A stretch of 41,073 nt of DNA, taken from positions 1-41,073 of the forward strand of contig CAMARB010000012.1 of assembly GCA_945860355.1 (NCBI GenBank). Direction: 5' to 3'. The position numbers and the translations under genes were made by a program. The DNA comes from Chthoniobacter flavus. Its GTDB lineage: Bacteria > Verrucomicrobiota > Verrucomicrobiia > Chthoniobacterales > Chthoniobacteraceae. The notes beneath the pieces were generated by a model that was not told where the DNA came from, did no database searches, and saw only the letters and a list, made by a program, of their open reading frames with translations. This document shows, piece by piece, positions 6,544 through 15,244 of the stretch. Position 1 is the first letter of the stretch. Each line of letters opens with the position of its first letter.

Positions 6544-8640
6544 CTATATTTTCACACGCATCTCCACGCACGTGCCGCCCTCCGTTCGGGGCGACACCCT
6601 GCAAATCCCCCCCACGCTTTGCAGCCGCTCCCGCATGTTCGATAACCCGTCCTTTTCAGTCCCCGCAGGATCCTTGGGAATTCCTCGGCCGTTATCCTCC
6701 AGAAAAACCACCATCTCCGGTGCCTCAAACCGCAGCGTCAGCGTGACCTCGGTTGCGGCGGCGTGTTTGAGCACATTTTGCAGGGCCTCCTTGAAGGCGA
6801 GCAGGATTTGGTGCCGGATTTGCGCGCGGACTTGAAGGGGTGCCCATTCGGCGGGCGCATCCAGCCGGCAGGCAATTTCAAGCGGCCGGAAATACTCCGT
6901 GGCACAGTGGCAAAGGTAGTCAGCCACGTTGGCCAGTGTGTCGTTGCGGGGGTTGATCGCCCAAACCACCTCGTCCAAGGCCGCCACGGCCTCGCGAGCC
7001 GTGGCATTGAGCCGGTGCAGGCTGCCTGCGGCCTCCGGACCGAGCGCGTGTTCGGCCGAAAAGATCTCATGCAACACCGTGAGCTGCGTGAGCCTTGAGC
7101 CGACCACATCGTGCATATCGCGGGCGATCCGCGCCCGTTCGGCGTCCAACCCGCGCGAGCGCTCCAGCTCTGCGACTTGACGGGCCAGCCTGCGCCTGGC
7201 CACGAACCGCACCGTCCACGCCACGCCTGCCGCAAGGCCCGCCGCCGCAGCGAATTGCACCCACCGCCACTGCCACCAAGGCTTTGGCACCACGATGACG
7301 CATTGGAGGATCCTCTCGTTCCACAGTCCGTCCGTGTGCCCCAGTTGCGCCTCGAACGTGTAAGTGCCCGGAGGCGGACAGGCGACTTCCGCGAGCCGGT
7401 CGCTGCTCACCGCCTTCCACTCCTGGTGATACCCCCGCAGGCGCCACCGCAAGGGAATCCCCGCAGGCAACCCAGGGATCGACGGGTTCATTGAAAAAGC
7501 CAGCCAACGGGTTCCCTGGGGGGGCCTGGTTTGAGCCGCAACCTCGAGCTGAACCCCGTCGGCCCTCACCGCATCCAACTCGGGCGCCAGGGATTCGTAG
7601 GCCTCCACCTCGGCGAGCTGCGGCGAGTATCCAATGGGGCTGTCGCTGGAGATCCGAAGGTAACGCCCGCGAAAACTGCCCTTGCCTTGCCCGGCCCGAA
7701 CCACATCGACCTCGCCCGGGTGGGGATAAGAGCCATCGGCGCGATGGCGTCCCTCCCAAACGGGTTGGCTCTCCGCTTCGGGCGCACTTTCGTAGAGCTT
7801 GAGCGTGATCCTCGACAACCGCTCCGGAACCAAACCGTCGCCCCGGTTTCGGAGGGCGAGATGATCCAGGTTGAGCACCCTGCCGAAATCGATCTCGAAA
7901 TGGAACTCCTCCCCAAGGTTCGGTGCCCGCGGATGAGTGAACGTCGCCGCCAACCCATCCGTGAGAAACTCCGGGCGAAATCCCCCCCAGTTTTTGTGGG
8001 AGGCTTTGGCCGGACGCCCCAGCGCCGCGTTGGTTGTCTCCGCGTCAAATGCCTCCACGCGAAACTCCGTGAGCGTAAAGTCGCCCTGCTCACTGCCGCC
8101 CACCTCCGGCTGATCGCGTTGCGCCTGATCCGTCGTCAAAACATCCAACCGCATCCCGGTGAGCCGCCTGGGGAACCCAAGGATCTCCACGACAAACACC
8201 GTGTTGAATGCGTCCCCGCTGGAGAGCATTCTTGATCCTTCGAGCACCTCGAGTTTTGTTCCGGTGGAATACACCTGCCAAGGCGCCAGCGGCTCCCAAT
8301 TCCCGGAGAGAGAGGGGTTCGGGTCCGATGTCCCGGAAATCACAAACTCCCGGAAATGAGCGTTGTGGACTCCGGAAAGAAAACAGAGCGAGATGCGCAA
8401 ACGCTCCGCGACAACGGCCTGCCGCGCCGTGAAAACGGCGGCTTGCGGTTTGGCCACCTCCGGCGCCACCGACCAGCCCTGGTCGGGATTGGCGTCGACC
8501 CCGTCGATTGTTTTCTGCGGCCTGGACGTCTCGGCCCGGTAGGTCGTCTCCACGGTCCGGAACCGGACCGCGGACGCGCGGACCGCGGAGCCCAATCCGG
8601 GGCCCAGCAGCAAGATGGAAACAATCCAGAAAAATTTCAC
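6544..8640 (-). CDS. Membrane sensor histidine kinase (HisKA_3 type) with discoidin-like and Y_Y_Y-like sensor
   Basis: About 698 residues from GTG 8638-8640, chosen because VKFFWIVSILLLGPGLGSAVRASA is a signal sequence and the 70 residues before it in the track look non-coding. The extracellular region has a discoidin (F5/8C)-like part (NAALGRPAKASHKNWGGFRPEFLTDG, FEIDFGRVLNLDHLALRNRG), then a Y_Y_Y-like segment (LRWRLRGYHQEWKAVSS to YTFEAQLGHTDGLWNE). A transmembrane helix follows (WVQFAAAAGLAAGVAWTVRFV). The cytoplasmic kinase has the HisKA_3 motif ARDMHDVVGSRLTQL with His about 510, the N-box NVLKHA, the G1 box DNGRGIP and the G2 box GLSNMRERLQSVGG. Such kinases usually carry a Reg_prop propeller before Y_Y_Y; here a carbohydrate-binding-like fold replaces it, suggesting a glycan or surface ligand (inference). 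It pairs with the NarL regulator downstream. Confidence 0.9.
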   Translation of the reverse strand: MKFFWIVSILLLGPGLGSAVRASAVRFRTVETTYRAETSRPQKTIDGVDANPDQGWSVAPEVAKPQAAVFTARQAVVAERLRISLCFLSGVHNAHFREFVISGTSDPNPSLSGNWEPLAPWQVYSTGTKLEVLEGSRMLSSGDAFNTVFVVEILGFPRRLTGMRLDVLTTDQAQRDQPEVGGSEQGDFTLTEFRVEAFDAETTNAALGRPAKASHKNWGGFRPEFLTDGLAATFTHPRAPNLGEEFHFEIDFGRVLNLDHLALRNRGDGLVPERLSRITLKLYESAPEAESQPVWEGRHRADGSYPHPGEVDVVRAGQGKGSFRGRYLRISSDSPIGYSPQLAEVEAYESLAPELDAVRADGVQLEVAAQTRPPQGTRWLAFSMNPSIPGLPAGIPLRWRLRGYHQEWKAVSSDRLAEVACPPPGTYTFEAQLGHTDGLWNERILQCVIVVPKPWWQWRWVQFAAAAGLAAGVAWTVRFVARRRLARQVAELERSRGLDAERARIARDMHDVVGSRLTQLTVLHEIFSAEHALGPEAAGSLHRLNATAREAVAALDEVVWAINPRNDTLANVADYLCHCATEYFRPLEIACRLDAPAEWAPLQVRAQIRHQILLAFKEALQNVLKHAAATEVTLTLRFEAPEMVVFLEDNGRGIPKDPAGTEKDGLSNMRERLQSVGGICRVSPRTEGGTCVEMRVKI

Positions 8641-8750
8641 AGGCGAGATCCCCGAGCAGAGCGGTTCCCGGGCCGTCGGGAAAGCCTGAAGCCCGAGACG
8701 CGCAGCCGGTCCCGGAACTGGGGCGCCGAGTGCAAGCGCAAGAAAGCTCC

Positions 8751-8779
8751 TTGATTGAGAGCGCCGTCCGTAGGATACT
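8751..8779 (+). promoter_or_regulatory. Candidate sigma-70 promoter for the SUV3-type helicase
   Basis: TTGATT (8751-8756), 17 bases, GATACT (8774-8779): 4 of 6 matches to each consensus hexamer with ideal spacing. This implies a leader of about 110 bases. Two small hairpins lie in that leader (CCCGTT/AACGGG near 8828 and GGCGC/GCGCC near 8847), which might matter for an RNA helicase that could act on its own message; that is speculation. Confidence 0.5.
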
Positions 8780-8897
8780 CTCGGCCTCTGGCGGGAGTTG
8801 CTGACTGGAGTTGGCAGTGGATGCTCCCCGTTTTTCAACAACGGGCGCACCGGAAAGCGCCGGATTCATTTCAACCTCCCGCAAGGTCATTTCTCTC

Positions 8898-10997
8898 ATG
8901 CAGGTTCTCCAAAGACATCCCAGCCGTTTCTCGCGTTCGCAGTTTGACCAGTGGCTGGCCCTCCGCCGGGCCGAGGAAAGCCTCCCGGAAATTACACCCC
9001 GCAACGGACAACCCATCTTCAAGTCCTGGCTGCGCGACAACTGGCAATCCATCCAGCCGCTGCCCGAAGCCAAGGGCCTCAATATTTTCTGCGAAAGGGA
9101 CGTAACACACCTCGTGTGTGAGCACTCGCAGAGCCTCTTGATCGAGGGCGAATTCTACAAACTCACCATCTTCGACCCCTTCCCGCTCAACCGTCCCCGG
9201 GACGGGCAGCAGTTCGCCTCCCGGCTCCGGCAGCTTTCCTCCGACGTTCCCCGCCGCACGCTGATCCTGGAGACCGAGGTCCTCCACCAGATCCCCCGCA
9301 TCGAGCAGACGCTCGCCGAGCATCGGGAACGCCTGAGCCCGGCGGAGATCCGCAGCGAGATGCGCAAACTCGACGGGCGCCTCTCCCTGAGCCAGTTCAA
9401 AGACCGGGTGGCCCGGATCATTCGGGAACTCACCCTGCGCGCGGCCAACCACCGCATGGCGGAGGGAATCGCCCTGCACAGGTTCCACGAGACCTTCCCG
9501 GGCGCCAGGGCCCGGCAACGCCAGCTCCTGCTGGTGGCCGGCCCGACGAACTCCGGAAAAACCTACACCGCCTTCCAGAAGCTCGCCGCCGCGAAAACCG
9601 GGGTATACCTCGCTCCGCTGCGCCTCATGGCCGCGGAGTTCTGGGATCGCATGAAGGGGGCGGGCGTTCCCTGCTCGCTGATCACCGGGGAGGAGCGAAT
9701 CCTCGACCCGGGGGCGCGCCATGTGGCCTCGACCATCGAGATGCTGGCCACCGACGCCGAATACGACGTGGCGATCATCGACGAGGTGCAGATGATCTCC
9801 GACAAGGACAGGGGCTGGGCGTGGACGCAGGCGATTGTGGGCGTCAACGCCAAGCTGGTGATTCTGGTGGGCTCTCCCGATGCGGAGGCCGTGCTGGGTG
9901 AAATCGCCAACCGCCTCGGGGAACCCCTCGAAATCCAGCGCACCGAGAGACTCAGCCCGCTCCAAGTGGCCGACTCCCCGCTGGACCCGGACAAAGCCCT
10001 CGAAGGCGGCTCCGCGTTCATCTCGTTTTCACGGAAAGACGTGTTGGCTTGGAAACAAACCCTCGGCGCCTCCGAGTGCGCCGCCATCTACGGAGCGCTC
10101 TCGCCCGAAGTCCGCAGAGCCGAGGCGCGCCGGTTCGCCTCTGGGGAAGCCAAAGCCGTTTCCGCCACGGACGCCATCGGCATGGGCTTGAATCTGCCGG
10201 TCAAAACCATCGTTTTCACCACGCTCACCAAATGGGACGGCGAAAAGGAGATCACCCTGGGCGACTCCGCCATCCGCCAGATCGCCGGACGCGCCGGCCG
10301 TTACGGCATGCATGAGGTGGGCGTGGTCACCGCGCTCAACAAACGCAACCTCGATTACATCCGCGAGGCCATGGCGTCGCCGCCGGAACCCCTGCCGATC
10401 ATCGCGCCGATAGCGCCCCACATCAAAATGCTGGAGTTTCTCTCCCAAGAGACCGGCAAAACCGATCTGCCCTCGCTTCTGGACTGTTTTGCGGCGCTCC
10501 CGGGCGACACGGATCTTTTCTGCAAAGCCGACGTGTCCTCGATGCGCGACCTGGCGGGTGAAATCCGGGAGTTCAACCTGCCATTGACCACGCAGTTTGC
10601 GTTGTGCGCCTGCCCGGTGGACTCGCGCAACGCCGATCACCTGCGGATTTGGCGGCAATGGGTGGCGGCGGTGGCCGAGGACGTGTCCTCGCCCCTGCCA
10701 CGGGGCGACGAGTTTTCACCCGAAGGCAGCACGACGTCCGCCAACGAACTGCACGCTGCGGAAAGCCAAGTCAGGCTTCTGGCGTCCTACCGCTGGATGC
10801 ATCACCGGATGCCGGAACTTTTCCCGGACATCGAGGAGGCGCTGGCCGTCTGCGCCGACACCAACCAGTTCATCTCCAACTCGCTGAAGAAAAAAATCGT
10901 GCGTCGCTGCCGCCGTTGCAGCAGCGGCCTGCCGGATCTCCACAAGTTCGCGATCTGCGACCGGTGTTTTTCGATGCGCTTTGAGCGTTCCGAATAG
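8898..10997 (+). CDS. SUV3-type ATP-dependent RNA helicase
   Basis: About 699 residues from ATG 8898; the track start 8811 is TTG, and the upstream residues lack conservation-like features. An AAGG lies about 12 bases before this ATG. Motifs match mitochondrial/bacterial SUV3 superfamily-2 helicases: Walker A GPTNSGKT (215-222), DEVQ (295-298), SFSRKDVLAW, ATDAIGMGLNLPVKTIVF and RQIAGRAGRYG. The N-terminal 200 residues hold a helical region unlike typical DExH proteins. The C-terminus has CRRC...CDRC (671-690), a probable zinc ribbon. SUV3 unwinds RNA 3'-5' and works with exoribonucleases in RNA decay, so a cytoplasmic RNA-turnover role is likely. It converges on the ABC permease gene with only 4 bases between stops. 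Confidence 0.92.
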   Translation: MQVLQRHPSRFSRSQFDQWLALRRAEESLPEITPRNGQPIFKSWLRDNWQSIQPLPEAKGLNIFCERDVTHLVCEHSQSLLIEGEFYKLTIFDPFPLNRPRDGQQFASRLRQLSSDVPRRTLILETEVLHQIPRIEQTLAEHRERLSPAEIRSEMRKLDGRLSLSQFKDRVARIIRELTLRAANHRMAEGIALHRFHETFPGARARQRQLLLVAGPTNSGKTYTAFQKLAAAKTGVYLAPLRLMAAEFWDRMKGAGVPCSLITGEERILDPGARHVASTIEMLATDAEYDVAIIDEVQMISDKDRGWAWTQAIVGVNAKLVILVGSPDAEAVLGEIANRLGEPLEIQRTERLSPLQVADSPLDPDKALEGGSAFISFSRKDVLAWKQTLGASECAAIYGALSPEVRRAEARRFASGEAKAVSATDAIGMGLNLPVKTIVFTTLTKWDGEKEITLGDSAIRQIAGRAGRYGMHEVGVVTALNKRNLDYIREAMASPPEPLPIIAPIAPHIKMLEFLSQETGKTDLPSLLDCFAALPGDTDLFCKADVSSMRDLAGEIREFNLPLTTQFALCACPVDSRNADHLRIWRQWVAAVAEDVSSPLPRGDEFSPEGSTTSANELHAAESQVRLLASYRWMHHRMPELFPDIEEALAVCADTNQFISNSLKKKIVRRCRRCSSGLPDLHKFAICDRCFSMRFERSE

Positions 10998-11001
10998 GGC
11001 C

Positions 11002-13680
11002 TCAAGCGTTCTCGCGGAGAATCTCAAGGGGTGAGGGCGTGCAGACCCCGCGGCTGAGCCAGGCTCCGCCCGCCAGCGAGAGCAGCGGAGGCAGGAGCAC
11101 CCCGGCCGCGATAACGCGCGCCTCCGGCCAGGGGGCCGCCTTGAGGACGAAATGAGCCAGCGCCGCATGGACAACCACGGCGAGCGCGGCGCCCGCGAGC
11201 CCTGAAACCGCCCCCAGACACGCGTATTCCACCAAGAAAACGGAACGCACCTGGCGGCGGGAAGCGCCGAGCGTCCGCAGCAGCACACTTTCGCGGAGCC
11301 GCTGAGCGTGGCCGTTGAGCAGGCAGCCCAGAAGAATCGGAGCCCCCGCAAGCACCGTCACGCCAGCGAGAACCTCCACCACCCGGCTGATCTGCTCCAG
11401 GATCTCGGTGACCGTCTCCAGAATGAGCGTCAGATCGATTGCTGAAACGTTGGGAAACTCCCGGACCAAAGCCCGTTGCAACGCGCCGGAGGACGCCTCC
11501 TTGGGAATCCGGGTGGTGATCACCGTGAACCCTGGGGCGGCCTCCAGCACGCCGGGGGGGAAGACCATGAAAAAATTCAGGTTAAACCGGCTCCAATCCA
11601 CCTTGCGCAGGTTAACCACTTTGGCCCGGAGCGGCACGCCCTGCACATCCAGACCGAGCTCGTCGCCCACGCCCAGTTCCAGATCGCGGGCGATTTTCGC
11701 CTCAAGGGAGACCGGCACGGGCTCAGCCCCGGGCTTCCATGGAAGGGAAGAGAACAATGCCCCGGCGGCGAGCTCTTCGGAGCCGGTGAGTTCGGCGCGG
11801 TAACTGGAGCGGTATTCGCGTTGAAGGACCCAGCGCGGGGTGCCCTTGGGCTCCCCCCCCTTTTCGCGCGCGGCCTTCGCCCTCGCCTCGGCCTGCTGCT
11901 CAAGCTCCCGCAAGGGCACACCTTTCACCGAGGCAATCCGCATTGTGACAATGGGCGCGTTCTCCAGCAAAGGAAGGCCAAGCCCCGCCAGGAGCGCCTT
12001 CACCCCGGCGCGTTGATCCTCCTGCACATCCACCAGATAGATGTTCGGGCTCGCGCGGAGGTCCCGCGGCTTCAGGCTCTCCAGCAAGCTGCCACGGACC
12101 AGCAACACCGTCAGCAGCAGACAATTCCCCAAGCCAAGGGAAAGCAGGAAAAGGAGCGTCTGGTTTTGCGGTCGGAACAGATTGGAAAACCCCTGGCGGA
12201 GCACATACGGCCAGGAGGGTCGAGGAAGCCTCCGGGCAAGGGCGGCCGCACCCGCGGCGGTCCCGAAAAGCAGCGCGAACACCAGCATCAACCCCGCCAT
12301 CAAAAGCGCCGCTCGGCGGGGAGGCGTCCCGTGGAGCACGGTCAATCCCCAGAGGAGAGCCATCAGCAACAACGCGCAAACGATCTCCGCCGGGCGGGTC
12401 CACAGGGGCCGCTGCGGCTCCACGGAGGCTCGCAGCACGACCGAAGGCGGGACGCCGCGGATCCTGAGCAGCGGCAGCAAGGCGAATCCCATGCAGATGG
12501 TAAACCCGGCGAACGTGGTTTGAGCGATGACCGGCCAGGCGGGCGCCGGAGGCAGTGCAACCGGGAGATGCCGGGCAAAAACCGAGGCCACCCCCTGTTG
12601 AACCCCCAGCCCCAGGGCGGCGCCGATCAAAGCGCCTCCCGCGACGAGCACCAGAGCCTGAGCCAGATAAATGGCGAAAGCCGTGGAGGCCGGGCATCCC
12701 AGACAGCGCAGGATGGCGATGGACTCAATGCGCCGACTGACATGCGTGTGGATGGCAGCCGCCACGCCGATGGCCCCCAGAACCAGGGCCACCAAGGCGA
12801 GCAGCCCCAAGAACTCCTCCAACTGCTCCAGTGAGTTTCCGAGTGAATCACGCCGACTTTCCGGCGTCTCAAACTGCCAGCGGCTTTCAGGAAAGTGTTT
12901 GCGGAACTCGCGCGCCAGAGTGTTCCCGGGAGACGCCCCGGCCGGGAGCGCTCCGGAATTCGCCCCGGAAAGCTCCGAGTGCAGCAGATGAAAAACCAAA
13001 CTGTTGGCCCCCAGAAGCCCTGTTTGATCCAGCGCGCTGTAGGGGACAAAAACCTGCGGAGAAAAACCGCCGAACCGACTGCTGCGGGGGCCGCCCTTTT
13101 TGAACGAACCCAGGATGGGCAACTCGAGGCTCCCGAGTTTGACCCGGTCCCCGACGCCGACCCCGAACTGGTCGAGCAGGGCGGGTTCAAGGACGATGCC
13201 TCCCTCTGAATGCAGCCGCTGCCAGGCCTCCGGGGGATCGGTTTCCAGCTTCCCATAGAAGGGATAATCCGGCTCCACCCCGCGCACCTGGACCAACCGG
13301 GCGGCGTCGGCCTTGGGGAAGGAAAGCATGGAGGAAAAACTCGTCTCGCGCCGGACTCTTTTGGCGTGCGTCTGCATCCACGCCACCGCATCCACCGGGA
13401 AGGGATCGCGCGAGGAGACTTGCAGATCCGAGCCGAGCAACGCATTGGCCTGAGTTCGGATTCCCGCCTCGAACCGGGCCTTGAGTGAGTGAATGGCCAC
13501 CAGGGCGGCGATTCCGAGCACGATGGAGGACGAGAACAGCAGGAGACGTTTGCGCTGGGTGCGACTATCGCGCCAGGCCATGCGCCAAGTCCACGCCTGG
13601 AAGAGCCCCATCCACCTCCCGCGCGCGGCGGGGGCGCCGGCACGCCCCGTGCCCGCTCCGGAATTTTCAGGGTCGTTCAT
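11002..13680 (-). CDS. FtsX-like ABC transporter permease (YbbP type)
   Basis: About 892 residues from ATG 13678-13680, which overlaps the end of the ATPase gene by 14 bases; ATG 13698 is a less likely start. Layout: N-terminal helix LLLFSSSIVLGIAALVAIHSL, a periplasmic MacB-like domain (DLQVSSRDPFPVDAVAW to SPQVFVPYSALDQTG), an FtsX helix bundle (LLALVALVLGAIGVAAAIHTHVSRRIESIAILRCLG), several central helices (VCALLLMALLWGLTVL, LLFLLSLGLGNCLLLTVLLV), a second periplasmic domain, and a second FtsX bundle ending ESVLLRTLGASRRQVRSVFLVEY. The duplicated FtsX architecture and length fit YbbP. Together with the ATPase it should form an inner-membrane exporter or mechanotransmission complex acting on lipids, lipoproteins or envelope substrates; the substrate is unknown. 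Confidence 0.9.
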   Translation of the reverse strand: MNDPENSGAGTGRAGAPAARGRWMGLFQAWTWRMAWRDSRTQRKRLLLFSSSIVLGIAALVAIHSLKARFEAGIRTQANALLGSDLQVSSRDPFPVDAVAWMQTHAKRVRRETSFSSMLSFPKADAARLVQVRGVEPDYPFYGKLETDPPEAWQRLHSEGGIVLEPALLDQFGVGVGDRVKLGSLELPILGSFKKGGPRSSRFGGFSPQVFVPYSALDQTGLLGANSLVFHLLHSELSGANSGALPAGASPGNTLAREFRKHFPESRWQFETPESRRDSLGNSLEQLEEFLGLLALVALVLGAIGVAAAIHTHVSRRIESIAILRCLGCPASTAFAIYLAQALVLVAGGALIGAALGLGVQQGVASVFARHLPVALPPAPAWPVIAQTTFAGFTICMGFALLPLLRIRGVPPSVVLRASVEPQRPLWTRPAEIVCALLLMALLWGLTVLHGTPPRRAALLMAGLMLVFALLFGTAAGAAALARRLPRPSWPYVLRQGFSNLFRPQNQTLLFLLSLGLGNCLLLTVLLVRGSLLESLKPRDLRASPNIYLVDVQEDQRAGVKALLAGLGLPLLENAPIVTMRIASVKGVPLRELEQQAEARAKAAREKGGEPKGTPRWVLQREYRSSYRAELTGSEELAAGALFSSLPWKPGAEPVPVSLEAKIARDLELGVGDELGLDVQGVPLRAKVVNLRKVDWSRFNLNFFMVFPPGVLEAAPGFTVITTRIPKEASSGALQRALVREFPNVSAIDLTLILETVTEILEQISRVVEVLAGVTVLAGAPILLGCLLNGHAQRLRESVLLRTLGASRRQVRSVFLVEYACLGAVSGLAGAALAVVVHAALAHFVLKAAPWPEARVIAAGVLLPPLLSLAGGAWLSRGVCTPSPLEILRENA

Positions 13681-14422
13681 GGGTCGTTTCCCGCTCAATG
13701 CTGCCCGCGCGCATCCGGACGATCCGGCAAGCCCGCGCCGCCAGAGCGGGGTCGTGAGTCACGAGCACCAGCGCCGTGCCGTGGGCCCGGTTCATCTCAA
13801 AGAGCATCTCGACGATGGGCGCGCTGGTGTCCGCGTCGAGGTTGCCGGTCGGTTCGTCGGCGAAAAGAATCCGGGGCCTCCGGATAAACGCGCGGGCGAG
13901 GGCGACACGCTGTTGTTCGCCACCGGAAAGCTGGAGGGGATAATGATGAAAGCGGCCGCCCAAACCCACCCGTTCAAGGATGGCGCACGCCTGTGCCCGG
14001 GCGCCGGAGATGCCGCTTAACTCGAGGGGCACCAGGACATTTTCCAACGCTGTCAGCGTGGGCAGGAGCTGAAAGCTTTGGAAAACGAAGCCGACGCCTT
14101 CATTGCGCAGCGCGGCGCGCTGATCTTCGTCGAGGTCCTCGAGGGGCCGCCCCAGCAAGCGAACGCTCCCCGAGGTGGCGCGGTCCAAGCCGGCGCACAA
14201 GCCGAGCAGGGTGGACTTGCCGCTACCGGACGGACCGACCACCGCGCAAGTGTCTCCCGCATGGAGCTTTAAATCGACGTTGTGCAGAATCTTCAACGTG
14301 CGAAAACCCGTGCCGTAGGTCTTGCACAGACCCTCAATTTCGAGGATGGGTGAAGTCGTAGCTTTGTGAGGAGCAGACTCTTCACGGGCTGCGGTGGAAT
14401 GCTCCAACGACGATGGATTCAT
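13667..14422 (-). CDS. ABC transporter ATP-binding protein (YbbA/LolD/MacB type)
   Basis: About 251 residues from ATG 14420-14422; the track start at 14494 would extend into the tesA gene. All nucleotide-binding motifs are present: Walker [10 protein letters not shown] (63-71), Q-loop Q115 ([10 protein letters not shown]), signature LSGGEQQ (165-171), Walker B LFADEP with D189/E190, and switch His223 (LVTHD). [18 protein letters not shown] is typical of the MacB/LolD/YbbA group that energises FtsX-like permeases, consistent with the overlapping downstream permease. Its start codon overlaps, head to head, the start of the divergent esterase gene by 10 bases, leaving no intergenic promoter, so each promoter must lie inside the other gene or a later start is used. 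Confidence 0.93.
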   Translation of the reverse strand: MNPSSLEHSTAAREESAPHKATTSPILEIEGLCKTYGTGFRTLKILHNVDLKLHAGDTCAVVGPSGSGKSTLLGLCAGLDRATSGSVRLLGRPLEDLDEDQRAALRNEGVGFVFQSFQLLPTLTALENVLVPLELSGISGARAQACAILERVGLGGRFHHYPLQLSGGEQQRVALARAFIRRPRILFADEPTGNLDADTSAPIVEMLFEMNRAHGTALVLVTHDPALAARACRIVRMRAGSIERETTHERP

Positions 14423-15069
14423 CAAAGGCAAAATGGATGTGGCTGCTGCTTTTTTCGGCCTGCGCACTATGGCCGCGCAATGCCGCGCATGCAAACGAGT
14501 CCGCGCGCCTGCGCGTCGTGATCCTAGGGGACAGCCTCACCGCCGGATACGGCGTGGAGTCGGCGCAAAACTACCCGGCGCGCCTTCAGGAAAAGATCGA
14601 CCGGGCGGGACTCCCTTTTGAAGTCGTAAACGCAGGCATCAGCGGCGACACCACCGCCGGAGGGCTCCGGCGGATCGACTGGGTCCTGGGGAAGGGAGCG
14701 GCGGTGCTTGTGGTTGCACTGGGGGGCAACGACGGCCTCCGCGGGCTTGCCCCTGCGCAAACCGCGCAAAACCTCGCCGCCATTCTCCAACGGGCCAGAC
14801 AACGGATCCCCGACGTGTCCCTGGTTTTGGTGGCCATGAAAATGCCGCTGAGTATGGGTGCGGATTTCGCCCGGGCCTTCGAGGAGATTTTCCCGGAGGT
14901 GGCCGCCCGGAACCGCGCGGTGCTGGGGCCGTTTCTCCTCGAAGGCGTCGCGGGGAACCCGGAGCTCAACCAGGCCGACCTGATTCATCCCAACGCCCGG
15001 GGCCAGGAGAAAATCGCGGACAATCTCTGGGCATCCTTGCACGAGGTTCTCCTGGAGCGAGCCCGCTAG
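14413..15069 (+). CDS. tesA: TesA-like GDSL/SGNH esterase (arylesterase, lysophospholipase L1 type)
   Basis: 218 residues. A signal peptide (KWMWLLLFSACALWPRNAAHA) places it in the periplasm. SGNH blocks: GDSL nucleophile Ser41 (VVILGDSLTAGYGV), block II Gly (NAGISGDTTAGGL), block III Asn (LGGNDGLRG), and the Asp189-x-x-His192 pair in DLIHPNARGQ. The length and the DSLTAGYG and IHPN motifs match TesA, a hydrolase of acyl esters and thioesters. ATG 14437 (MWLLLF) is an alternative start that would remove the overlap with the ABC gene. The tesA / ybbA-like / ybbP-like divergent trio matches the order known in E. coli, so the association is probably ancient. Confidence 0.92.
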   Translation: MDSSKAKWMWLLLFSACALWPRNAAHANESARLRVVILGDSLTAGYGVESAQNYPARLQEKIDRAGLPFEVVNAGISGDTTAGGLRRIDWVLGKGAAVLVVALGGNDGLRGLAPAQTAQNLAAILQRARQRIPDVSLVLVAMKMPLSMGADFARAFEEIFPEVAARNRAVLGPFLLEGVAGNPELNQADLIHPNARGQEKIADNLWASLHEVLLERAR

Positions 15070-15244
15070 TTTTTTGGCAAAGATGGACCGCAACAACTTA
15101 CCCCCAGCCATCACCCCCTCGGCCAAACCGGATGAGAGCCCGGGCGTGCCGAGCGCGCCCTCGGGCGCTCGCGGCCACCAATCCTGGGTGGACGAAAAAA
15201 AAACGGGGGTTTGGCAGGGCTCTTGCATTACCGGGGACCCTGTG

